From assembly GCA_030043215.1 (NCBI GenBank), contig JASHYG010000235.1, forward strand, positions 1-10,305: a stretch of 10,305 bases of DNA. Reading direction: 5' to 3'. Below the pieces are notes generated by a model, which saw nothing but the letters and a program-made list of their open reading frames with translations, ran no database searches and had not been told where the DNA came from. This document shows, piece by piece, positions 1 through 6,813 of this stretch; positions within the stretch are counted from its first letter, which is position 1; each line of letters opens with the position of its first letter. The DNA is from Gammaproteobacteria bacterium. Lineage in GTDB: Bacteria > Pseudomonadota > Gammaproteobacteria > Steroidobacterales > Steroidobacteraceae. Both the position numbers and the translations under genes were made by a program.

Positions 1-13
1 GAGGCGCCGCCGC

Positions 14-51
14 CGCGGTGAGCCGGCCCCGGCGCGGTGAGCCGGCCCCGC
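14..51. repeat. Two-copy 19-bp tandem repeat past the tolC stop
   Basis: An 18-base unit, CGCGGTGAGCCGGCCCCG, occurs at 14-31 and again at 33-50 with a period of 19. It lies just beyond the 3' end of tolC, which stops at 63-65. No T-rich tract is present, so this is not a recognisable intrinsic terminator. It may be a simple duplication, or the edge of a longer array cut by the window boundary. Confidence 0.6.
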
Positions 52-62
52 CGCTCAGCGCC

Positions 63-1505
63 TCACGGCTGCGGGGCGACGGTCGGGGGCGCCGGCTCGG
101 TCACCGGCGAGGTCGACATGCGCTGCTCGACGGTGAGCCAGCCATTGATCTGCTCGATCGTTCGCTGATCCAGAGTGCCCGCGGCGAGCTGGAGCTGGAC
201 GATGTCGAGAAGATAGGTGTAGCGCGCCTGGGCGTAGTTGGTCTCGGCCTGAACCAGATTCTGGCGTTCCTGCAGGACGTCGACTTCTGTGCGGGTGCCG
301 ACCTGGTACCCCGCCTCGGTCGCCTTGAGTGCCACCTCGGCCGACTGCACGCCTTGCCTCAGCGCCTCGACCTGGGCGACCTCGCTCACCACGCCGTTGT
401 AGGCATCGCGCGCCTGGTACTCGGTCTCGCGCGAGACGGTCTGGACGTGATCCTTGGCGGCAATCCACTGGTATTCGGCCTGATGGACCTGGGATTGCAC
501 GAGTCCGCCGCTGAAGATCGGCACGTTGATCTGAATCCCGATCTCGCTGTCGCCGATCTCGAAGGGGTAGCGGAGCCGTCCGGGGAATCCCCCGAAGTCG
601 TAGGCCTCGTCGGTGCTCTCGGTCTGGTCGCTGCGGGTACCGGTGATGGCGACGGTGGGGAGGTGGCCGCCGAAGGCGATGCCGACCTGCTCGCGCGCCA
701 CGTCGGCGGCGAGCCGGCTCGCGACGAGCGACAGATTCTGATCCATCGAGACCGAGATCCAGGCTTGCGGATCGGCGGGCTCGGGGACCTTGAGCGGCAT
801 GCCGTCGCCCGGCTTCGCGAGGCTCGGGTAGTCCTGCTCGGTGATCTCGCGCAGCTGCTGCTCCATGCTCGCGAGGGTGCGCTTGGCCGCGATGACGGCC
901 GCGGCGGCGCTGTCGCGGGCGGCCTGGGCCTCCTGCACGTCCGTGACGGCGATGAGTCCGACTTGAAAGCGCTGGTTCGCCTGCTCGAGCTGCTGGGAGA
1001 GAGCATCGAGCGAGGCGGCGTTGGCGTCCAGCGCGTCCTTGGCATTGAGGACGTTGAAGTAAGCCGTCGCCACGCGCTGCACGAGATTCTCCTCCGCGGC
1101 CCGGTAGGTGGCCTCGGCCTCCGCGACCTGCTTGCGGGCCTCGGCGAGCGTTGTGAGGTTGGCCCAGGAGAAGATCGTCTCCTGCAGCTGCAGCTGATAG
1201 CCGTGAGTGTTGATGAAGGCGGTGGTGTTCTCCGAGAAGGGAACCACGACCCCATTCGCGTTGGGATACGGGAAGACCTGCTCCTCGCCCTGCTTCTGCC
1301 GCGTGAGCGCGTAGTTTCCGGTGAGCTGGGGCAGCAGCGCCGCCCACGCCTCGGGGGTGGCCTCGCGGGCGGCCTTGTAAGTGGCCTCGGCCTCGCGAAT
1401 CTGGGTGTCGAACCGCAGCGCGTCCTGGTACACCCCCATCAGATCCTTCCCGGAGGCCACGCCGGCGAGCACCAGCGCGGAGCAGGCGGCGACCAGCTGC
1501 TTCAT
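63..1505 (-). CDS. tolC: TolC-family outer membrane efflux/secretion channel
   Basis: This 480-residue protein is a TolC-type outer membrane factor, the trimeric channel-tunnel used by RND/ABC efflux pumps and type I secretion. Residues 1-19 form a signal peptide (MKQLVAACSALVLAG, probable cleavage after VASG). Two structural repeats follow, each with long Ala/Gln/Glu-rich helices and a matching turn: RFQVGLIAVTDVQEAQ near 179-194 and GYQVGTRTEVDVLQERQ near 399-415. The second runs into the typical ending NYAQARYTYLLDIVQLQLAAGTL (split here: NYAQARYTYL, then LDIVQLQLAAGTL). The length fits the family. The ATG at 1505 was chosen because it gives a clean signal peptide; an in-frame GTG at 1532 would add nine residues before it. 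The gene follows the rhodanese gene in the same direction after 111 bp, and that gap holds an AT-rich possible promoter/operator. The C-terminal tail is Pro-rich. Confidence 0.93.
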   Translation of the reverse strand: MKQLVAACSALVLAGVASGKDLMGVYQDALRFDTQIREAEATYKAAREATPEAWAALLPQLTGNYALTRQKQGEEQVFPYPNANGVVVPFSENTTAFINTHGYQLQLQETIFSWANLTTLAEARKQVAEAEATYRAAEENLVQRVATAYFNVLNAKDALDANAASLDALSQQLEQANQRFQVGLIAVTDVQEAQAARDSAAAAVIAAKRTLASMEQQLREITEQDYPSLAKPGDGMPLKVPEPADPQAWISVSMDQNLSLVASRLAADVAREQVGIAFGGHLPTVAITGTRSDQTESTDEAYDFGGFPGRLRYPFEIGDSEIGIQINVPIFSGGLVQSQVHQAEYQWIAAKDHVQTVSRETEYQARDAYNGVVSEVAQVEALRQGVQSAEVALKATEAGYQVGTRTEVDVLQERQNLVQAETNYAQARYTYLLDIVQLQLAAGTLDQRTIEQINGWLTVEQRMSTSPVTEPAPPTVAPQP

Positions 1506-1516
1506 CGCCCAAAATT

Positions 1517-1534
1517 TAGTGTTGTATATCACTA
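1517..1534 (-). promoter_or_regulatory. Imperfect palindrome and AT-rich island before tolC
   Basis: The 18-bp element TAGTGTTGTATATCACTA is an imperfect inverted repeat with 7 of 9 base pairs matching. It ends 11 bp before the chosen tolC start codon. It sits in an AT-rich patch (about 1511-1540) that contrasts with the GC-rich surroundings and holds TATA-like hexamers on the minus strand (TATAGT, TATACA). Its size and symmetry resemble MarR- or TetR-type operators overlapping a promoter. No regulator gene is adjacent, and the -35 is not convincing. The TATATCA heptamer is also directly repeated at 1525 and 1533. Confidence 0.4.
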
Positions 1535-1616
1535 TATCAGCTGCCTGACGACCCGACGATCCCGGCGTGGAGGCGGCGCCCCGTGCCGATGGGGCACCGC
1601 TGCAGCGGGGCTCTTC

Positions 1617-1934
1617 TCAGTACCTCTTGAGCGAGGAATCGACCTGCTGCACCCAGGCGAGGATACCGCCGGTCAAGTTGGCGACTCGATATCCCCGCCC
1701 CTCGAGATACTCGGCGATCTTGGTGCTGCGTCCGCCGGAGCGGCACATGACGACGATGTCCCGATCCTTCGGCAGCTCCTCGAGGCGCGCCGCCACCTCG
1801 TTCATGGGGATATCCACCGTTCCGGGCAGGCGGGCGATGTCCTGCTCCCAGTGCTCCCGCACGTCGAGCAGCATGGGCGGGTCGGCCTCGGCGAGCCGGG
1901 CTTGCAATTCGGGGGGTGAGATTTGTTGCACCAT
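1617..1934 (-). CDS. Single-domain rhodanese-like sulfurtransferase
   Basis: This 105-residue protein is one rhodanese domain, similar in size to GlpE. Visible landmarks are MLLDVREHWEQDIARLPG (about 21-38), the substrate-region motif IPMNEV, and the six-residue catalytic loop CRSGGRS, with the persulfide-forming cysteine at residue 64, followed by TKIAEYLEGRGY and NLTGGILAW. With the cysteine intact it should transfer sulfane sulfur from thiosulfate, a persulfide or glutathione persulfide to an acceptor such as cyanide or a thiol; the true substrate cannot be read from sequence. No signal peptide is visible, so it is probably cytoplasmic. The ATG at 1934 starts the domain naturally, 11 bp after the methyltransferase stop, so the two are probably co-transcribed. 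The open frame continues upstream to 2318, but that part is a shadow of the methyltransferase gene. Confidence 0.9.
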   Translation of the reverse strand: MVQQISPPELQARLAEADPPMLLDVREHWEQDIARLPGTVDIPMNEVAARLEELPKDRDIVVMCRSGGRSTKIAEYLEGRGYRVANLTGGILAWVQQVDSSLKRY

Positions 1935-1945
1935 GTTTCTCGGGC

Positions 1946-2602
1946 CTAGAAGGTGAATGTGCTGGGGCGTGAGGCGTTGATCAGGGGGTCGAGGACGGTC
2001 TCGAACAGGCTCTCCCGCGCCCAGGCGCTCTCGGCGACCCGCCGGATGAGGAGAGCCTCCATCACCGGTGCATCGCCGACGACCACGTACAGGCGGCCTG
2101 CGACGGCGAGCATGCGCTCGAAGCGCTCGTCGTAGACCGGGAGGGACGCGGTGAGGGCAATCGCATCGTAGCGCGTGCTGTCGTCGAGCCGGGTGGCATC
2201 GCCCGTCGCGACCTCGGCGTTGCGAACCCCGAGCGAGGCGAGGTTCGCGCGCGCGACATCGGCCAGGTCGGGGAAGATCTCGATCGAGCGGACGGCGGCC
2301 GAGGTCGCGGCGAGGCACGCGGTGAGGAAGCCGGTGCCCGCGCCGATCTCCAGCACGCGCTGCGCACCCTCGAGCTCGAGCGATTGAAGCAGGCGCCCTG
2401 CGACGTTAGGGCGTAGCATGTGCTGACCGTGAGGCAAGGGAACGCGCGCATCGGCGAAGGCGAGGAAGCGGTGCTCCGCCGGCACGAACAGCTCGCGGGG
2501 CACCGTGCGCAGCGTGTCGAGCACGCGCTCGTCGAGCACGTCCCAGGCGCGCACCTGCTGTTGCACCATCTGTTCGCGGGCGATGTCGGTCGGACTGATC
2601 AT
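1946..2602 (-). CDS. Protein-L-isoaspartate O-methyltransferase-like protein (Pcm paralogue)
   Basis: This 218-residue protein is a class I SAM-dependent methyltransferase of the PIMT/Pcm family. The N-terminal REQMVQQQVRAWDVLDERVL and VPRELFVP (about 34-41) are typical of Pcm. SAM motif I is VLEIGAGTGF (83-92), the motif II region includes the acidic SIEIF (106-110), and GDA follows at 134-136. The segment that in canonical Pcm reads GQTISQP is GQHMLRPNVAGRL here (59-71). The C-terminus (YVVVGDAPVMEALLIRRV, then LFETVLDPL) also belongs to the divergent subgroup found next to tolC in several Gammaproteobacteria. Repair of isoaspartyl residues is therefore plausible but not certain. It is the first gene of the minus-strand cluster. 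It starts at ATG 2602 with a poor Shine-Dalgarno and diverges from the GGDEF-EAL gene across 205 bp. Confidence 0.88.
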   Translation of the reverse strand: MISPTDIAREQMVQQQVRAWDVLDERVLDTLRTVPRELFVPAEHRFLAFADARVPLPHGQHMLRPNVAGRLLQSLELEGAQRVLEIGAGTGFLTACLAATSAAVRSIEIFPDLADVARANLASLGVRNAEVATGDATRLDDSTRYDAIALTASLPVYDERFERMLAVAGRLYVVVGDAPVMEALLIRRVAESAWARESLFETVLDPLINASRPSTFTF

Positions 2603-2807
2603 TGGGACTCGATTCGACTTATTGTGCCTGAGGAAAAGAGCGCCGCAAATTACGGGTTTTCAAGCTCGGTGCCAAGCGGTTTTGCCGGGCACAAAGTGAA
2701 ATCGGATCAAAAGCGCGTGCGGGCGTACGTTATGCTTCGGTGAGGGGGCGCGAGAACACCAACGAATGCGTCCGGTTGCGCCCTCATAACGAGGCCTTAG
2801 GGGAAAG
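2603..2807. other. Divergent intergenic region, methyltransferase / GGDEF-EAL
   Basis: This 205-bp gap must hold the promoters for both directions. On the plus strand a TATGCT hexamer at 2731-2736 could be a -10, but no good -35 lies at the right distance. On the minus strand I see no convincing promoter pair. A clear Shine-Dalgarno, AGGGGA at 2799-2804, precedes the plus-strand ATG at 2808 with short spacing. The leader does not match a cyclic-di-GMP riboswitch that I can recognise. Confidence 0.4.
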
Positions 2808-5132
2808 ATGTCGATCGTCGGGCTGGTCAGCCTTCTGCTCGCGCTGGTGGCGATACTGTTCATCGTGCTCTACCTGCTGCAGCGCCGTGAGGCGAGGGCG
2901 GTGGAGCATCTCTCGCAGGAAGTCCAGCGTATCGCGATCGGCGGGCGGCTCGCCGGGCGCGTCGAGCTGGAAAGCGGCAGCTCCGAGGTCTCCGCGCTCA
3001 CCACGGCCATCAACCACCTGCTCACGCGCGCGGCAGCCGGGCCGGAGCGCGAGCGGGACCGCATCACCTCGAAGCTTTTCACGGAGCTCGGGGACCGCAT
3101 CCACGAGGCGGTCCTCGTGCATCGGGATGCCATCCTGCACGCCAATCGCCAGTTCGCGAGCCTGATGGGCGTCGATCGCGCGGAGCTCATCGGCCGCAAG
3201 CTCGCGGAGCTGGTCCCGCCCGAGTACGCGGAGCTCGTGAGCGAGAACATTCGCCGGCGGCTCGCGGGAGAGCCGGCGGCCGAGCGCTACGAGATCGAGA
3301 TGGTGGGGCTGCAGGGGCAGGTGAGCCGGCTCGAGGTGAGCTCCGCGGTGATCGACTACGAGGGCGGGCCTGCGCTGCTGGTGACGGGTGTCGAGATCAT
3401 CCCCACGCAGTCCTTCCCGGCCCTGCGCCAGCTGGGCCCGGGGGAGGATGCGGCGGCCGGCGCGTCGGCGTGGCGCGCGCTCGCGCTGAGCTCGCTCGCG
3501 GAGGCCGTGATCGCAACCGATGCCGAGGGGCGGATCGAGTACTTGAATCCGGCGGCGGAATCCCTCACGGGCAGCACCGACGGCGAGGCCCACGGCAAGA
3601 CGCTCGAGGAGGTCGTAGGCCTCGCGGACGAGGCCGAGCGGCGCCTGCTCACCGACCCGGTGCGCCAAGCGCTCACCACCGGCGCGCCGGTGAATTTGAG
3701 CCGCCGGGCGCTGCTGCTGTCCAGGGCGAATGGCGCGGAGCGCTCCATCGAGCTCTCGGCATCCCCCATCCGCAACTCCGCGGGCGAGGTCGCAGGCTCC
3801 GTCGTGCTGCTGCACGATGTGACCGAGATGCGCGGGCTCGCGCGCCAGATGTCCTACCAGGCGACGCACGATGCCTTGACGGGGCTCGTCAATCGCCGCG
3901 AGTTCGAGCGCAGGCTCACGGAGTCGATCGAGAGCGGGCACCGCGGCGACGGGCAGCACGTGCTCTGCTACCTGGACCTCGATCGCTTCAAGGTCGTGAA
4001 CGACACGAGCGGCCACCTCGCAGGCGACAGCATGCTGCGCGAGGTGGCGAAGCTCCTGCGCGACGCCGTGCGCGACAGCGACACGGTCGCGCGGCTCGGG
4101 GGCGACGAGTTCGGCATGCTGCTCACCGGCTGTCCGCTCGACAAGGCGCGTCAGATCGCCGATGACGTCTGCCGCTCGGTGGGCGACTACCGGTTCGTGT
4201 GGAAGGACCGGATCTTCAACATCGGTGTCTCGATCGGCATCGTCGAGATCTCGCGCGAGAGCGGCTCGCTCGAGGAGCTGTTCGCGGCCGCCGACTCGGC
4301 GTGCTACGTGGCGAAGCGGCAGGGCACCGGACGCGTCGTCGTGTACTCGGCCCGCGACGAGGCGCTCGCCCGCCACAGCGGAGAGATTCAGTGGCTGCAG
4401 CGGCTCCAGAGCGCGCTCAAGGAGAACCGTTTCCATCTCTATCATCAGCCGATCGTGCCGACGCTCGAGGAGGACCATGGGCCGGCCATGGAGGTGCTGG
4501 TGCGGCTGCAGGATGAGACCGGGAACGACGTGCCGCCGTCGGAATTCGTCCGCGCCGCCGAGCGCTACCGCCTCATGGGGCTGGTCGATCGCTGGGTGGT
4601 GCAGACGACGCTCACCGCGCTCGGACGCGGCGCCATCCACATTCCGCCCCACCGCAGCATCGGGATCAACATCTCCGGCCAGACGCTCGGCGATGTGCAG
4701 TTTCTCGAGTTCGTCGTCGACTGCCTCGACAACACCGGCGTCTCCCCGGCGCAGGTGTGCTTCGAGATCACGGAGAGCGCGGTCGTCGCCAATCTCGACC
4801 ACGCGCGCCGCTTCGTCGGCGTCCTGCACGGCATGGGTTGCCAGTTCGCGCTCGACGATTTCGGCTCGGGCGTGGGCTCGTTCTCCAATCTCAAGAACCT
4901 GCCGATGGACTATTTGAAGATCGACGGCTCCTTCATGCGCAATCTCGCCCGCGATTCGGTGAACCAGGCGATGGTCACCGCGATGATCAAGCTCGCGCGC
5001 ACGCTCAACTTCAAGGTGATCGCGGAGCAGGTGGAGGATGCCGCGGCTCTCGACACCGCCCGGCGCATGGGCGTCGACTACGTGCAGGGCTTTGCCGTGG
5101 GACGTCCGCGGCCGTTGCCGCTCGCGGCCTGA
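2808..5132 (+). CDS. Membrane-anchored PAS-PAS-GGDEF-EAL cyclic-di-GMP enzyme
   Basis: This 774-residue protein should make and/or degrade cyclic-di-GMP. Residues 4-24 form a single N-terminal transmembrane helix, followed by a charged HAMP-length segment. A first PAS domain spans about 92-200 (HANRQFASLMGVDRAELIGR) and a second about 225-340 (ATDAEGRIEYLNPAAESLTG). The GGDEF domain spans about 345-513: its active site is GGDEF at 431-435, and an RxxD I-site (R422, D425) lies five residues before it, so product inhibition is expected. The EAL domain spans about 525-770: EVL replaces EAL at 562-564 but keeps the Glu. N621, E653, DDFGSG (683-688), KIDGSF (704-709), AEQVE (739-743, with E740) and QGF (760-762) are all present. 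Both halves look catalytically competent. With only one transmembrane helix and cytoplasmic PAS domains, an internal signal is likely. The start is supported by AGGGGA just upstream. Confidence 0.94.
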   Translation: MSIVGLVSLLLALVAILFIVLYLLQRREARAVEHLSQEVQRIAIGGRLAGRVELESGSSEVSALTTAINHLLTRAAAGPERERDRITSKLFTELGDRIHEAVLVHRDAILHANRQFASLMGVDRAELIGRKLAELVPPEYAELVSENIRRRLAGEPAAERYEIEMVGLQGQVSRLEVSSAVIDYEGGPALLVTGVEIIPTQSFPALRQLGPGEDAAAGASAWRALALSSLAEAVIATDAEGRIEYLNPAAESLTGSTDGEAHGKTLEEVVGLADEAERRLLTDPVRQALTTGAPVNLSRRALLLSRANGAERSIELSASPIRNSAGEVAGSVVLLHDVTEMRGLARQMSYQATHDALTGLVNRREFERRLTESIESGHRGDGQHVLCYLDLDRFKVVNDTSGHLAGDSMLREVAKLLRDAVRDSDTVARLGGDEFGMLLTGCPLDKARQIADDVCRSVGDYRFVWKDRIFNIGVSIGIVEISRESGSLEELFAAADSACYVAKRQGTGRVVVYSARDEALARHSGEIQWLQRLQSALKENRFHLYHQPIVPTLEEDHGPAMEVLVRLQDETGNDVPPSEFVRAAERYRLMGLVDRWVVQTTLTALGRGAIHIPPHRSIGINISGQTLGDVQFLEFVVDCLDNTGVSPAQVCFEITESAVVANLDHARRFVGVLHGMGCQFALDDFGSGVGSFSNLKNLPMDYLKIDGSFMRNLARDSVNQAMVTAMIKLARTLNFKVIAEQVEDAAALDTARRMGVDYVQGFAVGRPRPLPLAA

Positions 5133-5149
5133 GGGACCGCGCTCCCCCT

Positions 5150-5166
5150 CCTGCTGCGCCAGCAGG
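5150..5166. terminator. Perfect 7-bp hairpin after the GGDEF-EAL gene
   Basis: CCTGCTG at 5150-5156 pairs perfectly with CAGCAGG at 5160-5166 around a CGC triloop. It begins 18 bp after the stop codon at 5130-5132. No T-tract follows (the next bases are TACAGTAGG), so it is not a canonical intrinsic terminator. It may instead protect a 3' end or reduce read-through into the dehydrogenase gene. Confidence 0.35.
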
Positions 5167-5211
5167 TACAGTAGGCGCCGATCCCGAGCAGATCGGTCGA
5201 GGAGACGCGCG

Positions 5212-6063
5212 ATGAGACCTGTCGTGGCGGTGGTGGCGCCGGGGAGCATGGGCGCGGCGGTGGGCGGGCGGCTTGCTGCGAACGGCGTCGAGGTTCTCAC
5301 GGCGCTCGAGGGGCGTGGGGAGGCGAGTCGTGAGCGCGCGCGCGCGGCGGGGATGAAGGCTGCCGCGGACTCCGAGCTGGCGGCGGCCGACTTCGTGCTG
5401 TCGATCGTGCCGCCCGCGGCGGCGCTGCCGTTCGCGGAGCGCATGGCCCCGTTCCTTCGCAGCGCGCGCCGCAAGCCGGTGTTCGTGGATTGCAATGCCG
5501 TGAGCCCCGAGACGGTGCGGCGGATCGCCGATACGGTCGCGGCGGCCGGCGCGTCCTTCGTCGACGCCGGGATCATCGGCCTGCCGCCAGTCGCGGGCGC
5601 GAGCGGACCGAACTTCTACGCCTCGGGTCCGCACGCCAGCCGCTTCAAATTGCTCGCCGGCCACGGGCTGGAGATTCGCGTGCTCGAGGCGCCGGTCGGC
5701 GCCGCGTCCGCGCTGAAGATGTCGTACGCCGGCATCACCAAGGGGTCGATCGCCGTTGCCGCGGCGATGCTGCTCGCGGCCACGCGCAGCGGAGTGGAGG
5801 ACGCGCTGCGCGCCGAGCTTGCGGAGAGTCAGCGGCCGCTGCTCGACTCGCTCGGACGCACGGTGCCGGGGATGTTTCCCAAGGCCTATCGGTGGGTCGC
5901 CGAGATGCAGGAGATCGCAGCGTTCGCAGGCGAGGACGCCGCCGCCGCCGAGATCTTCCGGGGCGCCTCGGCGCTCTACGAGCGCATCTCGCGCGACGTG
6001 GCGGGCGAGCGCGTGGAGATGAGGCTCCTCGAGCAGTTTCTGAGCAAGGGACGCCCGCGCTGA
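5212..6063 (+). CDS. NAD(P)-dependent dehydrogenase, DUF1932 / 6-phosphogluconate DH-like
   Basis: This 283-residue protein belongs to the beta-hydroxyacid/6-phosphogluconate dehydrogenase superfamily. The N-terminal Rossmann segment is VVAVVAPGSMGAAVGGRL (4-21). The classical GxGxxG reads APGSMG, a form I recall as usual in the DUF1932 branch. FVLSIVPPAAAL (61-72) and FVDCNAVSPETV (91-102) are typical of the cofactor-binding half. FVDAGIIGLPP (116-126) matches the substrate-loop region. The all-helical C-terminal half begins at VGAASALKMSYAGITKG (162-178), with K169 at the position of the catalytic lysine. The substrate is unknown; a small 3-hydroxyacid is expected from the superfamily. The ATG at 5212 was chosen for its GAGGAGA Shine-Dalgarno at 5199-5205; the open frame extends upstream only as a shadow of the preceding gene. 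It lies 79 bp after the GGDEF-EAL gene and converges on msrB. Confidence 0.85.
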   Translation: MRPVVAVVAPGSMGAAVGGRLAANGVEVLTALEGRGEASRERARAAGMKAAADSELAAADFVLSIVPPAAALPFAERMAPFLRSARRKPVFVDCNAVSPETVRRIADTVAAAGASFVDAGIIGLPPVAGASGPNFYASGPHASRFKLLAGHGLEIRVLEAPVGAASALKMSYAGITKGSIAVAAAMLLAATRSGVEDALRAELAESQRPLLDSLGRTVPGMFPKAYRWVAEMQEIAAFAGEDAAAAEIFRGASALYERISRDVAGERVEMRLLEQFLSKGRPR

Positions 6064-6067
6064 GGGC

Positions 6068-6490
6068 TCAGTCGTCGCGTCCCGGCGCCGCAGGCTGGAA
6101 GGTGAGCGCAAGGCCGTTCGTGCAGTAGCGCAGGCCGGTCGGCGCGGGTCCGTCCGGGAAGACGTGTCCCAGATGCCCGCCGCAGCGCGCACAGTGGATC
6201 TCCGTCCGCCGCATGGCGTGGCTGTCGTCCTCCGAGGTGGCGACGGCGCCATCGATGGCTTTGAAGAAGCTCGGCCACCCGCTGCCACTCTCGAACTTCG
6301 TCGATGCCTCGAATAGCGCCTCGCCGCAACCGCCGCAGCGGAACACCCCGGGGCGATGCTCGTCATTGAGCAGGCTCGTGCCGGGACGCTCCGTGCCGTG
6401 CTCTCGCAGCACGCGGAACTGCTCCGCGGTCAATTCACGGCGCCACTGCTGCTCGGACTTGTCAACGGAATACCGGTCGCTCGAGCTCAT
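6068..6490 (-). CDS. msrB: Peptide-methionine (R)-S-oxide reductase MsrB
   Basis: This 140-residue protein reduces the R epimer of methionine sulfoxide in proteins. Residues follow the family order: the first zinc pair C52/C55 (RCGGCG), TKFESGSGWPSF (64-75), the second zinc pair C100/C103 (HCARCGGHLGHVFPDGP), and the catalytic cysteine C123 in RYCTN. No signal peptide is visible, so it is probably cytoplasmic. The site where many MsrBs carry the resolving cysteine (SGCGWPSF) is serine 70 here. The only cysteines are the four zinc ligands and C123, so this is a 1-Cys type enzyme. The ATG at 6490 is preferred because AGAGGTG lies immediately before it; an in-frame ATG at 6508 would add six residues. 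Its stop codon faces the dehydrogenase stop with only 4 bp between. Confidence 0.95.
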   Translation of the reverse strand: MSSSDRYSVDKSEQQWRRELTAEQFRVLREHGTERPGTSLLNDEHRPGVFRCGGCGEALFEASTKFESGSGWPSFFKAIDGAVATSEDDSHAMRRTEIHCARCGGHLGHVFPDGPAPTGLRYCTNGLALTFQPAAPGRDD

Positions 6491-6813
6491 ATGCACCTCT
6501 GGTCGCATCGCCTGCTGAGGCGGCCTGCGGATCGCGGGCCCCTGGCCTCGCGCAGTCTACCTCACCCGCGGACGCGGATCGGCTGGCGCCGGGCCGCTGG
6601 ACATCCGCGGCGCGCGGGCGCATCTTGCGAAGCGGCGGCCGAGGGGCCGCAGCTCAGGAAACTTTTACGAATCAGAAGCTTATCCTTTTGCAAGAAACTG
6701 TGTCGGAGCTCGAGGCAGAGGAGCCATTGTGAGCTGCGGCCGTGCGTGCGAGTATACAAACGCGCACGTGCCGCCAGAGCACGGTCTTGGGGCATTAGGG
6801 GATTCGTAGATAC
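6491..6813. other. 323-bp intergenic region between msrB and the 98-aa gene
   Basis: No credible gene lies here; the open frames crossing it have Arg/Ala-rich compositions typical of shadow frames. A perfect 6-bp hairpin, GCGGCC-GAGG-GGCCGC, lies at 6635-6650. A more AT-rich stretch follows (about 6658-6700). A candidate plus-strand promoter has -10 TATACA at 6753-6758 and a weak -35 TTGTGA at 6728-6733, with a long 19-bp spacer. AGGGGA at 6797-6802 could be the ribosome binding site of the next gene. The msrB promoter should lie near 6491-6560 but is not recognisable. Confidence 0.4.

Noticed and set aside
18..1919. Plus-strand open frame of 633 codons opposite tolC and the rhodanese gene
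   Set aside because: Its composition (Gly, Leu, Asp, Arg) mirrors the complementary frame of TolC; there is no domain, start signal or signal peptide.
1617..2318. Rhodanese as a 233-residue fusion starting inside the methyltransferase gene
   Set aside because: The extra N-terminus is an Arg-rich shadow of the methyltransferase. The internal ATG at 1934 starts exactly at the rhodanese domain and follows the methyltransferase stop.
2603..2807. Cyclic-di-GMP riboswitch before the GGDEF-EAL gene
   Set aside because: The leader lacks the conserved paired helices and tetraloop-receptor sequences of the known c-di-GMP riboswitches as far as I can read them.
2784..5576. Minus-strand open frame of 930 codons opposite the GGDEF-EAL gene
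   Set aside because: It is rich in Arg, Ala, His and Leu with no recognisable domain. The plus strand encodes an unmistakable PAS-PAS-GGDEF-EAL protein over the same bases. Long antisense frames are common in very GC-rich DNA.
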